From contig NOXC01000008.1 of assembly GCA_003265435.1 (NCBI GenBank), positions 123,956 through 187,955 of the forward strand: a DNA stretch of 64,000 nucleotides, read 5' to 3'. The translations under genes were made by a program, and so were the position numbers. Origin of the DNA: Cellvibrionaceae bacterium AOL6. GTDB taxonomy: Bacteria > Pseudomonadota > Gammaproteobacteria > Pseudomonadales > Cellvibrionaceae. The first letter of the stretch is position 1. Every line of letters begins with the position of its first letter. Below are positions 11,579-22,990 of this stretch, one piece after another. The notes beneath the pieces were generated by a model. It saw nothing but the letters and a program-made list of their open reading frames with translations. It ran no database searches and had not been told where the DNA came from.

Positions 11579-12799
11579 TCAGCCACCAAAGTCATCGAGC
11601 ATGATGTTCTCGTCCTCGACACCGAGGTCTTTGAGCATCTTGATCACGGCAGCGTTCATCATTGGGGGCCCACACATGTAGTACTCACAATCTTCTGGCG
11701 CTGGGTGATCCTTCAGATAGTTTTCATACAATACATTATGGATAAACCCTGTTTTCCCCGTCCAGTTGTCTTCCGGCTGCGGATCGGACAAAGCGATATG
11801 CCATTCGAAATTGTCGTTTTCATCGGCCAGCATGTCGTACTCGTCTTGATAGAACAGCTCACGCAGAGAGCGTGCACCGTACCAGAACGACATTTTACGC
11901 TTGCTGTTCAATCGCTTGAGCTGATCGAAAATATGCGAGCGCATGGGCGCCATGCCTGCACCACCACCAATGAAGACCATTTCGGCTTCGGTTTCTTTCG
12001 CGAAGAACTCACCGAAAGGCCCAAACACGGTGATCTTGTCGCCTGGCTTCAAGTTGAAAACATAAGACGACATTTGACCAGGAGGGATACCCTCTGAGCG
12101 AGGCGGTGGCGTCGCAATTCGAATATTGAATTTCACAATACCCTTTTCTTCAGGGTAATTCGCCATGGAATACGCGCGAATGACCGGCTCTGTCACTTTC
12201 GACTCGAGCTTGAAGAAACCAAAACGCTCCCAGTCACCTCGGTATTCCTCTTCAACGAGGAAGTCGCTGTATTTGACGTGATGCGGAGGCGCTTCAAGCT
12301 GCACGTAACCACCTGCGCGGAAGTCAACATTCTCGCCTTCAGGCAAACGCAGGGTCAGCTCTTTAATAAATGTGGCCACGTTCGGGTTCGACTCAACAGT
12401 GCACTCCCACTGTTTCACGCCGAAGACCTCTTCTGGTACTTCCACCTTCATATTTTGCTTGACTGGCACCTGACAACTTAAACGCCACCCTTCTTTCGCT
12501 TCACGGTTGTTAAACGCACCCTTCTCGGTAGGCAACATTGAGCCGCCACCTTCGTTGACGACACATTTACATTGCAAACAACTACCACCACCACCGCAGG
12601 CCGAAGGCAGGAACAGATCCGCCGAGGCGAGCGTTTGCATAAGCTTGCCGCCAGCCGGGACGGTAATGGTTTTTTCACCGTTAATTTCAATTGACACGTC
12701 GCCGCTGTTAACCAGCTTGGAGCGCGCGCTGAGGATCACAGCCACGAGCACAAGCACGACGACCGTGAACATGACTACACCTAAAATAATCTCAAACAT
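11579..12799 (-). CDS. nqrF: Na+-NQR subunit F
   Basis: Electron-entry subunit: takes hydride from NADH to FAD, then to a 2Fe-2S centre. Residues about 3-25 form the membrane anchor, followed by a ferredoxin domain with [14 protein letters not shown] plus the distal Cys (WRLSC), an FAD domain with [11 protein letters not shown], and an NADH domain with [17 protein letters not shown] and the C-terminal [10 protein letters not shown] and DDFGG. Start at 12799 gives MFEIILGVV and 406 residues, the normal size, with GAGGGA about 9 bases upstream; an in-frame upstream ATG would add 18 unconserved residues. Confidence 0.98.
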   Translation of the reverse strand: MFEIILGVVMFTVVVLVLVAVILSARSKLVNSGDVSIEINGEKTITVPAGGKLMQTLASADLFLPSACGGGGSCLQCKCVVNEGGGSMLPTEKGAFNNREAKEGWRLSCQVPVKQNMKVEVPEEVFGVKQWECTVESNPNVATFIKELTLRLPEGENVDFRAGGYVQLEAPPHHVKYSDFLVEEEYRGDWERFGFFKLESKVTEPVIRAYSMANYPEEKGIVKFNIRIATPPPRSEGIPPGQMSSYVFNLKPGDKITVFGPFGEFFAKETEAEMVFIGGGAGMAPMRSHIFDQLKRLNSKRKMSFWYGARSLRELFYQDEYDMLADENDNFEWHIALSDPQPEDNWTGKTGFIHNVLYENYLKDHPAPEDCEYYMCGPPMMNAAVIKMLKDLGVEDENIMLDDFGG

Positions 12800-12818
12800 G
12801 ATCTCGTTTCCCTCGTAC

Positions 12819-13427
12819 TTACAGGCTGATACCGCCGAAAGACTGGAAGCCAAGCGACATCAGTCCAACGGTGATGAAGGTAATGCCCAGCCCCTGCAGG
12901 CCGGCGGGAATGTCACTGTACTTCAGCTTTTCACGAATTCCGGCCAAGGCAGTGATCGCAAGTGCCCAACCCACACCAGAACCTGTTGCGAAGGCGACAC
13001 TTTCCGTGAGATTGTACTCGCGCTGCACCATGAAAAGCGCCCCACCAAGGATCGCGCAGTTCACGGTAATCAATGGCAGAAAAACGCCCAGCGCGTTGTA
13101 CAGCGCAGGGAAGTACTTATCGAGCACCATTTCCATAATCTGCACGAGTGCCGCGATGACACCGATGTAGCAGATCAAACCCAGGAAGCTAAGATCCACT
13201 TCAGGCAAGCCCGCCCACGCGAGTGCGCCATCTTTTAAGAGATAGGTATAGAGCAGGTTGTTCACAGGTACCGTGACGCCAAGTACAACAATGACCGCGA
13301 TACCCAAGCCGAAAGCGGCGTCAATTTTTTTGGAGATCGCCAAAAAGGTACACATCCCCAGGAAGAACGCGAGCGCCATGTTCTTGATGAACACCGCCTC
13401 AACAAAAATACTAATTAAGCCTTCCAT
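12819..13427 (-). CDS. nqrE: Na+-NQR subunit E
   Basis: Integral membrane subunit (202 residues, six predicted helices) that pairs with NqrD around an intramembrane iron centre and forms part of the Na+ path. Conserved segments: [17 protein letters not shown] (contains one iron-ligating Cys), [36 protein letters not shown] (second Cys) and [14 protein letters not shown]. Its start abuts the nqrD stop directly. Confidence 0.97.
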   Translation of the reverse strand: MEGLISIFVEAVFIKNMALAFFLGMCTFLAISKKIDAAFGLGIAVIVVLGVTVPVNNLLYTYLLKDGALAWAGLPEVDLSFLGLICYIGVIAALVQIMEMVLDKYFPALYNALGVFLPLITVNCAILGGALFMVQREYNLTESVAFATGSGVGWALAITALAGIREKLKYSDIPAGLQGLGITFITVGLMSLGFQSFGGISL

Positions 13428-14072
13428 TTACACGGCCTCCTGAGGTTTGGTATTGGGCTTGATCTTGAAGTCAGGCTCTTCAACCTGCTCTGGCTTGTAC
13501 GCACGCAGCGCCCAAATTAGTAGACCAATCAGGAAGAATGCACTCGGAGCAATCAACATCATACCGTTCGTAATATAGGCATCCGGCATGACTTGATAGC
13601 CCAGCAACTTACCGGAACCAAAGAGTTCACGCAGAACCGCGAGTACTATCAGCAACGCACTGTAGCCCAAACCATTACCCACACCGTCAAGGAAGCTGGG
13701 GATCGGAGGGTTTTTCATCGCAAACGCTTCGGCACGACCCATCACGATACAGTTCGTGATGATCAAGCCCACGAACACCGACAGCTGTTTGCTGATGTCG
13801 TAAGCCACCGCTTTCAACACTTGATCCACTACGATCACCAATGACGCGATAACAGTCATTTGGCAAATGATGCGGATGTTGTTGGGTATGTGCGCGCGAA
13901 TCAGAGACACGAACAAGTTTGAAAATGCGGTCACCGAGGTCAGCGCCACACACATCACAAGGGTCACCTTGAGACTGGTCGTTACCGCCAGGGCCGAACA
14001 GATCCCGAGGATCTGCAGCGCAATCGGGTTATTGTCCAGTACCGGTTTAAAGAGGAGCTCTTTCGCTTTCAT
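13428..14072 (-). CDS. nqrD: Na+-NQR subunit D
   Basis: Partner of NqrE; membrane protein of about 214 residues. Blocks [22 protein letters not shown] (read in parts [14 protein letters not shown] and ICSALAVT), [19 protein letters not shown], and [13 protein letters not shown] are typical; the Cys of GICSA and TNCIV are the iron ligands of the family. The ATG at 14072 has GGGAG 9 bases upstream; the ATG at 14081 has its purine run directly abutting it and is less likely. Confidence 0.97.
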   Translation of the reverse strand: MKAKELLFKPVLDNNPIALQILGICSALAVTTSLKVTLVMCVALTSVTAFSNLFVSLIRAHIPNNIRIICQMTVIASLVIVVDQVLKAVAYDISKQLSVFVGLIITNCIVMGRAEAFAMKNPPIPSFLDGVGNGLGYSALLIVLAVLRELFGSGKLLGYQVMPDAYITNGMMLIAPSAFFLIGLLIWALRAYKPEQVEEPDFKIKPNTKPQEAV

Positions 14073-14073
14073 A

Positions 14074-14850
14074 TCATGCATCTCCCGCTTTCAAATTTTG
14101 GATAAATTCACCGTAACCCTGCTCACCCAGCCAGAAGTGAATCATATTGTCGATACCCTTCGTGGTCAGCGTCGCACCGGAAAGCCCATCGATCTTGTAC
14201 TCAGCATCGGGTGTTCCGGGGTAGACCTGCCCTTTGATGACTTCGAGTGCAACTTTGCCAGAAGCGTCGTACAACTGCTTGCCCGGCCAATGCGCTCGCC
14301 ATTCGGGGTTGTCCACTTCACCACCGAGCCCAGGCGTCTCACCGTGCTCGTAGTAGCTGATCCCGACGATGGTTTGCAGGTCGCTCTCAAGTGCTAAAAA
14401 GCCATAGAGGGTGGACCAGAGCCCATACCCACGGATCGGCAACACAACCTTGCTCAGGTTGCCCTGCTCGTCTTTGAACAGGTAAATCTCGGCGTAGTCT
14501 TCACGGCGTTTGATTGAAGCAATGTCTTCATCTTTACTGAGTGACTCAGAAAGTTGAGGATCTTTCGAGGCGCTGCGCTGATCAAAGGTGTCTGGGTCGA
14601 ACTCGTCAGTAAACTGGCCCGTGCGCAGGTCCACAATGCGGACATCGACTTGCGAGAACTGCTTCGAGACAGGCACACCCTCTTTGTACTCGCCCGCTGC
14701 GGCCAGGATGTTTTTGTTGAAGTCGAGCTGCTTGTTGGCCACCTGAGCGGGTCGCAGCAGTACCGCAGAAGCGGACACAACGATCGAGCAGGCGATACAC
14801 AGGAGCAAAGTAACCGTAACGGTTTTCTGAATCGTATCGTTATTAGCCAC
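14074..14850 (-). CDS. nqrC: Na+-NQR subunit C
   Basis: Periplasmic subunit bearing covalent FMN. One N-terminal membrane helix (about 9-31), then an FMN-binding domain ending in [13 protein letters not shown], where SGAT holds the Thr that ApbE modifies. Also [15 protein letters not shown] and [16 protein letters not shown]. 258 residues. Overlaps the end of nqrB by 8 bases. Confidence 0.97.
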   Translation of the reverse strand: MANNDTIQKTVTVTLLLCIACSIVVSASAVLLRPAQVANKQLDFNKNILAAAGEYKEGVPVSKQFSQVDVRIVDLRTGQFTDEFDPDTFDQRSASKDPQLSESLSKDEDIASIKRREDYAEIYLFKDEQGNLSKVVLPIRGYGLWSTLYGFLALESDLQTIVGISYYEHGETPGLGGEVDNPEWRAHWPGKQLYDASGKVALEVIKGQVYPGTPDAEYKIDGLSGATLTTKGIDNMIHFWLGEQGYGEFIQNLKAGDA

Positions 14851-16048
14851 GTGCCAACCTCCGCTTGATATTGGATTTCACGACAAAATGGTCAATCAAT
14901 GGCGCGAAAATATTGGCGAACAGAATTGCCAGCATCATGCCCTCAGGGAAGGCCGGGTTGACGACGCGGATCGTGATGACCATGAAGCCGATCAGCCCAC
15001 CGAACCACCACTTACCGGCATTCGTCATCGACGCGGACACAGGGTCCGTGGCCATGAAGATCGCACCAAAGGCAAAACCACCAATCACGAAGTGCCAGTA
15101 AAACGGCATGTCAAACATCGGATTGGACGTACCATCACCTACGGCACCGTAGAGCAGCGCAGTCAGCGTCGCGCCGATGACCACACCGAGGATAATACGT
15201 GTGCTGGCAATGCCCATTGCCATCAACACAATCCCGCCGATCAGAATAGCGAGTGTCGACACCTCACCAATCGAGCCGTGCATGTTACCGATAAAGGCAT
15301 CCATCCAAGTCATCTGCTCACGCAGTTGCTCCATACCTTGCTGCGCTGCAACAGACAGCGCGGTTGCGCCTGTGTAGCCGTCTACACCAGTCCATACCGC
15401 ATCACCCGACATGTAGGCCGGATAAGCAAAGAACAGGAATGCACGGCCCGTCAGTGCGGGGTTCAGGAAGTTTTTGCCGGTTCCGCCAAAGACTTCTTTA
15501 CCGATCACCACACCAAAGCTAATCCCCAGAGCGGCCTGCCAGAGCGGTAAGCTTGGCGGACACGACAATGCGAACAGTACGGAAGTGACGAAGAAGCCTT
15601 CATTCACCTCATGGCCCCGTTTCATCGCGAATAGGACTTCCCAGAAACCCCCTACGATGAAAACGGTCATATAGATGGGTAGGAAGAACACCGCACCATA
15701 GACCAGGTTATCCCACCAGCTTGCAGGATCGTGACCCGCCAGGAACGCAATGATGCATCCACGCCAGCCTTCAATGCCGGTGGCACCCATTTCGGCAAGA
15801 ATGGTGTTGGACTGAAAGCCGAGGTTGTACATCCCGAAGAACATCGCTGGGAAGGTACATGCCCAAACCGTAATCATAATGCGCTTCAGGTCGATGCCAT
15901 CACGCACATGTGCTGTAGTACGAGCGGTACTGTTCGGCTGGAAGAGACCCGTGTCGATCGCTTCATACAGCGCATACCACTTTTCGAAGCGACCGCCTTT
16001 ATGGAAAGCGGGCTCCATTTTATCAAACGCGTTTCTAAGGAATTTCAC
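14843..16048 (-). CDS. nqrB: Na+-NQR subunit B
   Basis: Polytopic membrane subunit carrying covalent FMN and riboflavin and thought to contain the main Na+ channel. 401 residues with about ten hydrophobic helices; FMN-attachment motif GYTGATALS; other blocks [49 protein letters not shown] (in pieces) and [16 protein letters not shown]. Starts 2 bases after the nqrA stop. Confidence 0.97.
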   Translation of the reverse strand: MKFLRNAFDKMEPAFHKGGRFEKWYALYEAIDTGLFQPNSTARTTAHVRDGIDLKRIMITVWACTFPAMFFGMYNLGFQSNTILAEMGATGIEGWRGCIIAFLAGHDPASWWDNLVYGAVFFLPIYMTVFIVGGFWEVLFAMKRGHEVNEGFFVTSVLFALSCPPSLPLWQAALGISFGVVIGKEVFGGTGKNFLNPALTGRAFLFFAYPAYMSGDAVWTGVDGYTGATALSVAAQQGMEQLREQMTWMDAFIGNMHGSIGEVSTLAILIGGIVLMAMGIASTRIILGVVIGATLTALLYGAVGDGTSNPMFDMPFYWHFVIGGFAFGAIFMATDPVSASMTNAGKWWFGGLIGFMVITIRVVNPAFPEGMMLAILFANIFAPLIDHFVVKSNIKRRLARG

Positions 16049-16050
16049 GC

Positions 16051-17388
16051 TTAGCCCTCCTTCTCGATCATCGTCAGGTTGTCGCGGAGAATCGGACCGT
16101 ATTCATATTTGCCCGGGCACACAAAGGTACACAAGGCCAGGTCTTCTTCATCCAACTCGAGGCAACCCAGTTGCTGTGCGGTTTCGGTATCACCCACGAT
16201 TAACGAACGCAATAATTGCGTCGGCAGTACGTCCAGTGGCATCACACGCTCATAGGCACCGATCGGTACCATTGCGCGCTCACTGCCGTTGGTCGACGTG
16301 GTGAACTGAAAGCGTTTTTGCGAGAAGAAATGCGAAATATAAATGGGCAACGCGGAGAAGCGATTCGCTCCCACCGTGAAGTAGTGCAAAAAGGGTCGCT
16401 CACGACCTTCGGCCAGAACCGATACCTGATTGTGATACCGACCTAGAAAATCCACCGCGCCACGTGCATGGCGTCCGCCAAACACCGAACCGGAGACAAT
16501 GCGATTGTCGTCGCCCTGAAGTTCGCCCGCGCAGAGCTCTTGAAGGTTCGCGCCTACGCGCGTACGCAACAAACGCGGATTGGCCACTTGAGGACCGCCG
16601 AGCGCCACTACTCGAGAGGTATCAATCTGACCTGTCTCAAACAGGCGACCAAACGCGATCACATCTTGGTAGCCCACCGTCCACGCCACACGCGTAGCGG
16701 AAACAGGGGCCAGAAAATGAATGTGCGTGCCCACATTGCCCGCCGGATGCACACCACCGAAGACTTGCCCCTGAACACCCTCTGGGAGCGCCACGTTAGA
16801 GCCTTGCTTGTGTCCGACGAACACTTTGCCGTCGGTCAATCGCTGTAACACCTGCAGGCCCAGCGCGAACGCCTCGGGCGCTTCAGCGATGACCACTTCA
16901 GGGTCAGCCGCGAGAGGGTTGGTATCCAGGATGGAGACAAAGATATTTTCAGGCGTGGTGCCCACTGCAGGCACTTTACTGAACGGACGAGTGCGAATCG
17001 CAGTCCACAACCCAGAATCCACGAGGTTGCTGACCACTGCGTCGCGCTCGAGCGTCGGGATAGCCTCTGCAGAATAGCTGGCGAAGGTCTCAGCCTCGTC
17101 ACCTTCCACATCGATCACCACCGACTGAAAGACACGACGCTCGCCGCGGTTAATGGCAGCGACCGTACCCGATGCGGGTGAAGTGTATTTGACTCCCTCT
17201 GTCTTTTTGTCCGTAAACAGGAGCTGACCCAACTTGACCTTATCACCCACCTGAACCTCCATGGTGGGCTTCATGCCATGATAGTCATATCCAATTACGG
17301 CGACAGAACGAACTGAAGGCCCATTCTCGATGGTCTGCGCAGGCACACCCGAGATAGGCAAGTCCAATCCTCGACGGATCTTAATCAT
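16051..17388 (-). CDS. nqrA: Na+-NQR subunit A, first gene of the operon
   Basis: Cytoplasmic-face subunit of the Na+-translocating NADH:quinone reductase, implicated in ubiquinone binding. The 445 residues begin [14 protein letters not shown], the family N-terminus, followed by a barrel-sandwich domain ([30 protein letters not shown]) and [19 protein letters not shown]. It heads the order nqrA-B-C-D-E-F-apbE-nqrM, with gaps from overlap to 19 bases, so a single transcript is likely. Confidence 0.97.
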   Translation of the reverse strand: MIKIRRGLDLPISGVPAQTIENGPSVRSVAVIGYDYHGMKPTMEVQVGDKVKLGQLLFTDKKTEGVKYTSPASGTVAAINRGERRVFQSVVIDVEGDEAETFASYSAEAIPTLERDAVVSNLVDSGLWTAIRTRPFSKVPAVGTTPENIFVSILDTNPLAADPEVVIAEAPEAFALGLQVLQRLTDGKVFVGHKQGSNVALPEGVQGQVFGGVHPAGNVGTHIHFLAPVSATRVAWTVGYQDVIAFGRLFETGQIDTSRVVALGGPQVANPRLLRTRVGANLQELCAGELQGDDNRIVSGSVFGGRHARGAVDFLGRYHNQVSVLAEGRERPFLHYFTVGANRFSALPIYISHFFSQKRFQFTTSTNGSERAMVPIGAYERVMPLDVLPTQLLRSLIVGDTETAQQLGCLELDEEDLALCTFVCPGKYEYGPILRDNLTMIEKEG

Positions 17389-17766
17389 ACGTCTCAGCCT
17401 AAGTTTTATTTAAAAATGAAAGAATCTTGGATTAGGATCGTCCCCTAGCCGGGCGTAGGCGGGCAGACTGACGCTAACCAAAGATGCCTCCGATGCATGC
17501 CTTATTTGCCGTTTTCGAAGCACGCTTCCATCGCTTCTGTGCATTTAATCAGCACAACGGCTTAATATTAGACGAACTGCTGAATTTTCGCCGTTTCAGG
17601 CGGAAAAACCGCGCACATTATAGGGATGCTCGCTCTTTAACGCCAGCCGAGCCAAGGAATAAAATTTGGTGCCACGCTCGACCTGAGAACCTGCTCAGCC
17701 CCCTTTGGCACTGTGTCGCAATCGCCGCTACAATTGCGCCCTCTTACCGAGAAGCGAAGCTGTAGA
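17389..17766. other. 378-bp divergent region between nqrA and mfd
   Basis: No gene supported. It should contain the nqr promoter on the minus strand (no convincing -35/-10 pair found) and the mfd promoter on the plus strand (separate entry). Confidence 0.6.
17637..17665 (+). promoter_or_regulatory. Candidate promoter of mfd-csiV
   Basis: TTAACG as -35 (4 of 6), a 17-base spacer and TAAAAT as -10 (5 of 6), about 100 bases before the mfd start. Confidence 0.45.
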
Positions 17767-20700
17767 ATGCAAAAAGTCCTCACCCCGCCAACCGCCCCGC
17801 CCCCAGGCCTCAGGCATTACTGGAATGGCTTGAATCTGTCCGCGGCCGCACTGTCTATTGCGCGCCACTTCGAGCAATCGGACAGCAGTGCTTTGATCGT
17901 CACAGCCAGTGTCGCTCAGGCGGAAAGACTGATGGAAGATCTCCAGCTCCAGTTGCGCGAAAGCCCCACTGCGATCAATTTGCAGATGTTTCCAGACTGG
18001 GAAACCCTGCCGTATGACAGCTTCTCACCACACCAGGACATCGTATCGGATCGCCTGCGCTGCCTCTACGAGCTCACGTTTGGTGACCACGTCTGCGTGG
18101 TTGTCGCCGCGCAAACGCTACTGCAGCGCGTGGTACCAACAGAATACCTACAAGCCAAATCGCTCATGGTCGAAACGGGGCAGAAGCTCGAACACGAACG
18201 ATTTTGTCACCGTCTGGTCAACGCGGGATATCAAAGAGTCGACACAGTGTACCAGCATGGTGAGTTTTGTGTGCGCGGCTCGCTGATCGATATTTTCCCA
18301 ATGGGCAGTGATCGCGCCTACCGGATCGAATTCTTCGACGACGACGTAGAGAGCCTGCGCGAATTTGACCCGGAAAGCCAGCGCAGCGTGACCAAAGTCG
18401 ACAACATTGCGCTGCTTCCCGGGCGCGAGTGCCCGCTCGACGCCGCCGCCATCGCACGATTTCGCGACAACTGGCATGCAAGCTTTTCAGTGGACCATCG
18501 AAATTGCCCGGTCTACCAGGATGTCAGCGCAGGCATTCCACCTGCTGGCATTGAGTATTTCAGCGCCCTGTTCTTCGAGCAACTTTCTACCTTACCGGAC
18601 TACTTGCCGGAGGAAAGCGTGGTATTCAGCTTCGACGGTGTCGATCAGGCCATCGAAGATTACTGGCGTGAAATTCACAGCCGGCACGAAAGCCGACAGG
18701 GCGACGTCATCAGGCCCATCCTTCCGCCCGAGCGGGTCTTTCTGCCGGTCAACGAGCTCTACGAAAAATTGAAGCCCAAATCCCGAGTGGTGATCCGTGA
18801 GACCGCGTCCGCTCTGGGCAAAAGTGGCGAACACCTCTTCGACCTCGCGACGCCTCCGCTCGTCACCATCGACAGCCGCGCACAAAACCCTTTGCACCGG
18901 TTAGAGCACTACCTTGCTGAAAGTACACACCGCGTGTTGTTCTGTGCCGAGTCCGAGGGGCGCCGAGAGGTATTGAAAGAGCAGCTCGACAAAATCGGGG
19001 TAAAACCGGTACAGGCGAACTCGATCCGCGCCTTCCTCGAGAGCAAAGACAGCCATGCGGTGACCGTGGCCAACATCGCCGAAAGCATTTACTGCCCGAG
19101 CGAGCACATTCTTATCTTGAGCGAAGCGCAGCTTTTCGGCGAGCGTGTGCAGCAAGCGCGCCGCAGGAAAAAAGGCGGCGACGAACAAGACGCCATCGTC
19201 AAAAACCTCAGCGAACTGAAAATTGGCGCACCTGTCGTGCATATTGAGCATGGCGTGGGTCGCTACTGCGGCTTGCAAAATATCGAACACGACGGCCAAT
19301 CCGAAGAATTTCTTGTCCTGAAATACGCCAATGACGCCACGCTGTATGTGCCTGTCGCCAATTTGCACTTGATCAGCCGCTATTCTGGCGCCGAAGAAAG
19401 CATGGCGCCCTTGCATCGCCTCGGCAGCGAACAATGGCAAAAAGCGAAGCAGAAAGCAGCGGAGAAAATACGCGATGTCGCGGCTGAGCTCTTGCATATC
19501 TACGCTGAACGAAAAGCGCGCCAAGGCTATTCCCACAGTCTCGAAAAAGACGCCTACGAGCGTTTTTCAGCCGACTTCCCCTTCGAGGAAACGCCCGATC
19601 AAAGCGCGGCCATTGCCGCCGTGCGTGCGGATATGCTCTCCCCTCAGCCTATGGACAGGCTGGTCTGCGGCGATGTCGGTTTTGGTAAAACAGAAGTCGC
19701 CATGCGCGCGGCCTTTATCGCGGTACAAAACAGCAAACAAATTGCGGTACTCGCGCCGACAACCCTGCTCGCACAGCAGCATTTTGAAAACTTTAAAGAC
19801 CGTTTCGCGAATTGGCCGGTCAACATACAGGTCATCTCCCGCTTTAAGACAGGCAAAGAGTCGAATGCCATACTCAAAGACGTTGAGAACGGAAAAACCG
19901 ACATCATTATCGGCACGCACAAGCTCATCATGGGCGACGTGCAGTTCGCCAACCTCGGCCTGGTCATCATCGATGAGGAACATCGTTTTGGCGTCAGACA
20001 GAAAGAGGCCTTAAAGTCGATACGTGCCGAGGTCGACATCCTCAACCTCACCGCCACCCCGATACCCCGTACCTTGAATATGGCCATGTCAGGCATTCGC
20101 GACTTGTCCATCATCGCCACGCCACCCGCGCGCCGACTGTCCGTAAAGACCTTCGTGCGCGAACACGACAACAATTTGATCAAGGAAGCGATACTCCGCG
20201 AAATCATGCGCGGCGGCCAGCTTTACTACCTGCACAACGAGGTCAAGAGTATCGAGAAAACCGCTGCGGATCTTCAGGCGCTGGTGCCGGAGGCGCGAAT
20301 CCGCATAGGGCACGGCCAAATGCGCGAGCGCGAACTCGAAGCGGTGATGTCAGACTTTTATCACAAGCGGTTTAATATTCTGGTCTGCACCACCATTATC
20401 GAAACAGGCATTGACGTGCCATCGGCGAACACCATCATCATTGATCGCGCCGATAAATTCGGGCTCGCACAACTGCATCAGCTTCGCGGTCGCGTTGGAC
20501 GTTCTCACCACCAGGCTTATGCGTACTTGCTCTGCCCGAACAAACGCAACCTGACTGCGGATGCCGTGAAACGGCTTGAAGCCATTGAAGAGGCTCAGGA
20601 TCTTGGTGCCGGCTTCACGCTGGCCTCGCATGACCTTGAGATACGCGGCGCAGGTGAACTCCTCGGCGATGAGCAAAGCGGACAATTGCAGACCATTGGA

Positions 20701-21228
20701 TTCACGCTTTATATGGACATGCTGGACCGCGCGGTCAACGCCATTAAAAAAGGCGAGACCCTCGACCTCGAGACGCCTCTGTCGGTGCAGACTGAAGTGA
20801 ACCTGCGCATCCCCGCCCTAATCCCGGATGACTACCTGCCGGACGTCAGTGTACGTCTGTCGCTTTACAAGCGCCTGACCTCCTCGGACAGCGATGATGA
20901 GCTAGAGCAGCTGCAGGTAGAAATGATTGACCGCTTTGGCATGTTGCCCGATCCGTTAAAGAACCTCTTCCGGCTGACGCGGCTGCGCAACCAGGCACGC
21001 GAACTGGGCATTGCAAAGATTGAAGCGGGGGCACACGGTGGTAAGCTCGAGTTCAGCAATGAAACTCGTGTAGACCCACTGGCGCTGGTAAAACTTGTCC
21101 AAAATAAGCCACAGATCTACAAACTTGCCGGCGCGAACCAGTTACAATTCACGCAGGAAAGTGAGGACGCGGACGCGCGACTCAAATTTGTTCACAGCCT
21201 ACTGGACCACCTCAGGACAGCCCATTAA
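17767..21228 (+). CDS. mfd: Transcription-repair coupling factor Mfd
   Basis: Removes RNA polymerase stalled at lesions and recruits UvrA. Domain order: UvrB-like N-terminal part (FPDWETLPYDSFSPHQDIVSDR in pieces, residues about 65-85), RNA polymerase-interaction domain (VHIEHGVGRYCGL), RecG-like translocase with Walker A GDVGFGKTEVAMRA, DEEHRFGV box, TATPIPRTLNMAMSG and the QLRGRVGRS motif, then the C-terminal TRCF domain. Start at 17767 (MQKVLTPP) gives 1153 residues, the usual size; the earlier ATG at 17713 adds 18 unconserved residues. Its stop overlaps the csiV start (TAATG). Confidence 0.98.
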   Translation: MQKVLTPPTAPPPGLRHYWNGLNLSAAALSIARHFEQSDSSALIVTASVAQAERLMEDLQLQLRESPTAINLQMFPDWETLPYDSFSPHQDIVSDRLRCLYELTFGDHVCVVVAAQTLLQRVVPTEYLQAKSLMVETGQKLEHERFCHRLVNAGYQRVDTVYQHGEFCVRGSLIDIFPMGSDRAYRIEFFDDDVESLREFDPESQRSVTKVDNIALLPGRECPLDAAAIARFRDNWHASFSVDHRNCPVYQDVSAGIPPAGIEYFSALFFEQLSTLPDYLPEESVVFSFDGVDQAIEDYWREIHSRHESRQGDVIRPILPPERVFLPVNELYEKLKPKSRVVIRETASALGKSGEHLFDLATPPLVTIDSRAQNPLHRLEHYLAESTHRVLFCAESEGRREVLKEQLDKIGVKPVQANSIRAFLESKDSHAVTVANIAESIYCPSEHILILSEAQLFGERVQQARRRKKGGDEQDAIVKNLSELKIGAPVVHIEHGVGRYCGLQNIEHDGQSEEFLVLKYANDATLYVPVANLHLISRYSGAEESMAPLHRLGSEQWQKAKQKAAEKIRDVAAELLHIYAERKARQGYSHSLEKDAYERFSADFPFEETPDQSAAIAAVRADMLSPQPMDRLVCGDVGFGKTEVAMRAAFIAVQNSKQIAVLAPTTLLAQQHFENFKDRFANWPVNIQVISRFKTGKESNAILKDVENGKTDIIIGTHKLIMGDVQFANLGLVIIDEEHRFGVRQKEALKSIRAEVDILNLTATPIPRTLNMAMSGIRDLSIIATPPARRLSVKTFVREHDNNLIKEAILREIMRGGQLYYLHNEVKSIEKTAADLQALVPEARIRIGHGQMRERELEAVMSDFYHKRFNILVCTTIIETGIDVPSANTIIIDRADKFGLAQLHQLRGRVGRSHHQAYAYLLCPNKRNLTADAVKRLEAIEEAQDLGAGFTLASHDLEIRGAGELLGDEQSGQLQTIGFTLYMDMLDRAVNAIKKGETLDLETPLSVQTEVNLRIPALIPDDYLPDVSVRLSLYKRLTSSDSDDELEQLQVEMIDRFGMLPDPLKNLFRLTRLRNQARELGIAKIEAGAHGGKLEFSNETRVDPLALVKLVQNKPQIYKLAGANQLQFTQESEDADARLKFVHSLLDHLRTAH

Positions 21229-22268
21229 TGCTCTACACCCACGCAAGAATGATTCTGACCACTATCGCACTCGGTCTCGCTCCAGCGTTCACGCTGGCGC
21301 AAAATACGCCCCCCGCGCTCGATGACCGATACGAAAAGTGGTACCAGGTCGAAGTCATCATCTTTGAGCGGACTCGCAGCGCGAGCGTCGAGCAATGGCC
21401 GAACAATCTGTATCTCGGCTACCCCCGTCGCCTGCACCACCTATTCACCGAAGAAGCCTGGGAAGCCCGCGAAGCACTGACATCGGCAGCGCTGGCCTCA
21501 CCAGAGGATCCCGAGGCACCAAACAACGGCCCTAGCCCTGCCCTGAGCGTCAGCGCCTCCCCGAGCCTGTTTGAAGACGCGGCCGTCGAGCTGCCGGAGA
21601 TGGAAACCCCCTTCCTCTTGTTACCGTCTTCGGCGCACGAACTGAGTAATGCCGCACAACGCCTGCGCAACCGCAGTGCCTATACCGTGCTGTTTCATGA
21701 AAGGTGGCGTCAACCACTAGAAGCGTCGAAGGACGCAGGCGCGGTGGTTGTGCATGCCGGTGAACGATTCGGAGAACACAATACCCTCGAAGGCAGCCTG
21801 AAAATCAGCGTCGACCGTTATCTTCATATCGATGCCAACCTATGGCTTAGCCGCTTTGAAGCGAACTACGGTCAAAGCACGGAAGCCTATTGGCCCAGCC
21901 TTCCCCCTCAGCCCCAGGCACCCGAGCCGGAGCCCCCTGTATCGGAGGACATGCGGCTTACACAAGACGGTGTCATGACGCCAACACCAGAAGAGCAAAG
22001 TGACCTTGACGGCTTGAGCACAGATTTCAGTATTGGTGGCGCTTTAAGTCAGCAACTGGACACCTTCAGCTTTGATGACGATGGCAGTCTGGGCTTCGAG
22101 AGCGACTATCAGCGCATCGATCAGGCCCCATTTATCGTCAATGAAATCATCCAATTGAAGCAGAAACGTAGAATGCGCAGCGAAGAATTACACTACATCG
22201 ATCACCCGAGGCTCGGTATTCTCGTCAAGGTGACACCGTATGAAGTGACGCTGCCTGAGGGTTACTGA
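21228..22268 (+). CDS. csiV: CsiV-family protein
   Basis: Signal peptide (MILTTIALGLAPAFTLAQ) predicts periplasmic location. The YEKWYQVEVIIFERT opening and the SRRLHFDHPRLGVLVKVTPY-like close (here LHYIDHPRLGILVKVTPYE) are the marks of the CsiV/PF10972 family, first described as a shell-morphology and glucan/peptidoglycan-linked factor in Shewanella. 346 residues; the middle (about 225-300) is a Pro/Glu/Asp-rich low-complexity linker. It overlaps the mfd stop by one base, the conserved mfd-csiV arrangement, and meets mtiP tail to tail with a 7-base overlap. Confidence 0.82.
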   Translation: MLYTHARMILTTIALGLAPAFTLAQNTPPALDDRYEKWYQVEVIIFERTRSASVEQWPNNLYLGYPRRLHHLFTEEAWEAREALTSAALASPEDPEAPNNGPSPALSVSASPSLFEDAAVELPEMETPFLLLPSSAHELSNAAQRLRNRSAYTVLFHERWRQPLEASKDAGAVVVHAGERFGEHNTLEGSLKISVDRYLHIDANLWLSRFEANYGQSTEAYWPSLPPQPQAPEPEPPVSEDMRLTQDGVMTPTPEEQSDLDGLSTDFSIGGALSQQLDTFSFDDDGSLGFESDYQRIDQAPFIVNEIIQLKQKRRMRSEELHYIDHPRLGILVKVTPYEVTLPEGY

Positions 22269-22990
22269 GCCAAAGCGGAGAGCAGCGTGGAAACGCCACG
22301 CTGAAGCTCGCTACTCATCGCTTTAAGCAGGTTCATAATCTCCTGCTGAGATGGCGCGTCGCCAAGCCCGGCGGCCCAGTTGACGCTGAAGCACAACGAC
22401 GCGTATTCCATTCCCGCCTCACGCGCAAGTGCCGCTTCAGGCATCGCCGTCATACCCACAATATCACAGCCATCCCTGGACAATCGCCGCACCTCGGCTG
22501 CCGTTTCAAAACGCGGCCCTTGGGTACAGCCATAGACCGCCTGCGTCACCGGGTTCAACCCCAGCGTATTCAAGGTCGAAATTAAACGTTCTCGCATCCC
22601 TTGATCGAAAGGTTCAGTAAATTCGATGTGTTGCAATTGATCGCTGAAATCATCGTTGAAACTGTGCTCTCGGCCCCAGGTGTAGTCAATGAGGTCGTGC
22701 GGCACAATGAAGCGACCGGGTGCGGTCGCAGGATGGATGCCCCCTACCGCATTCGTGGCCAGGATACGCGTCGCGCCCCAGGCTTTCAGTGCGGCAATAT
22801 TGGCGCGATAGGGAATGCGATGTGGAGGTAGCGCATGGCCATCACCGTGCCGACACAGAAACGCCACAGCCTGTCCATCTATACGCCCCTCTTGAATGGC
22901 AACCTCGCCCCACTGCGTTTCGACGTTTTGCACCTGTGTTGTCATGTGCTCGAGCGAATACACCCCGGAGCCCCCGATCAATGCAATCAT
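22262..22990 (-). CDS. mtiP: S-methyl-5'-thioinosine phosphorylase (MTAP/PNP family)
   Basis: Phosphorolysis of methylthioinosine, a polyamine-salvage step described for the Pseudomonas homologue PA3004. Family motifs: ALIGGSGVYSLEHM, FLCRHGDGHALPPHRIPYRANI (in parts), TNAVGGIH, PHDLIDYTWGRE, TQGPRFETAAEVRR and DIVGMTAMPEAALARE. 242 residues, shorter than eukaryotic MTAP. The nagZ-side neighbourhood and csiV match the Pseudomonas order, which supports MTIP over plain MTAP; substrate choice is inferred. The ATG overlaps the stop of the MscS gene (ATGA). Confidence 0.85.
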   Translation of the reverse strand: MIALIGGSGVYSLEHMTTQVQNVETQWGEVAIQEGRIDGQAVAFLCRHGDGHALPPHRIPYRANIAALKAWGATRILATNAVGGIHPATAPGRFIVPHDLIDYTWGREHSFNDDFSDQLQHIEFTEPFDQGMRERLISTLNTLGLNPVTQAVYGCTQGPRFETAAEVRRLSRDGCDIVGMTAMPEAALAREAGMEYASLCFSVNWAAGLGDAPSQQEIMNLLKAMSSELQRGVSTLLSALAQ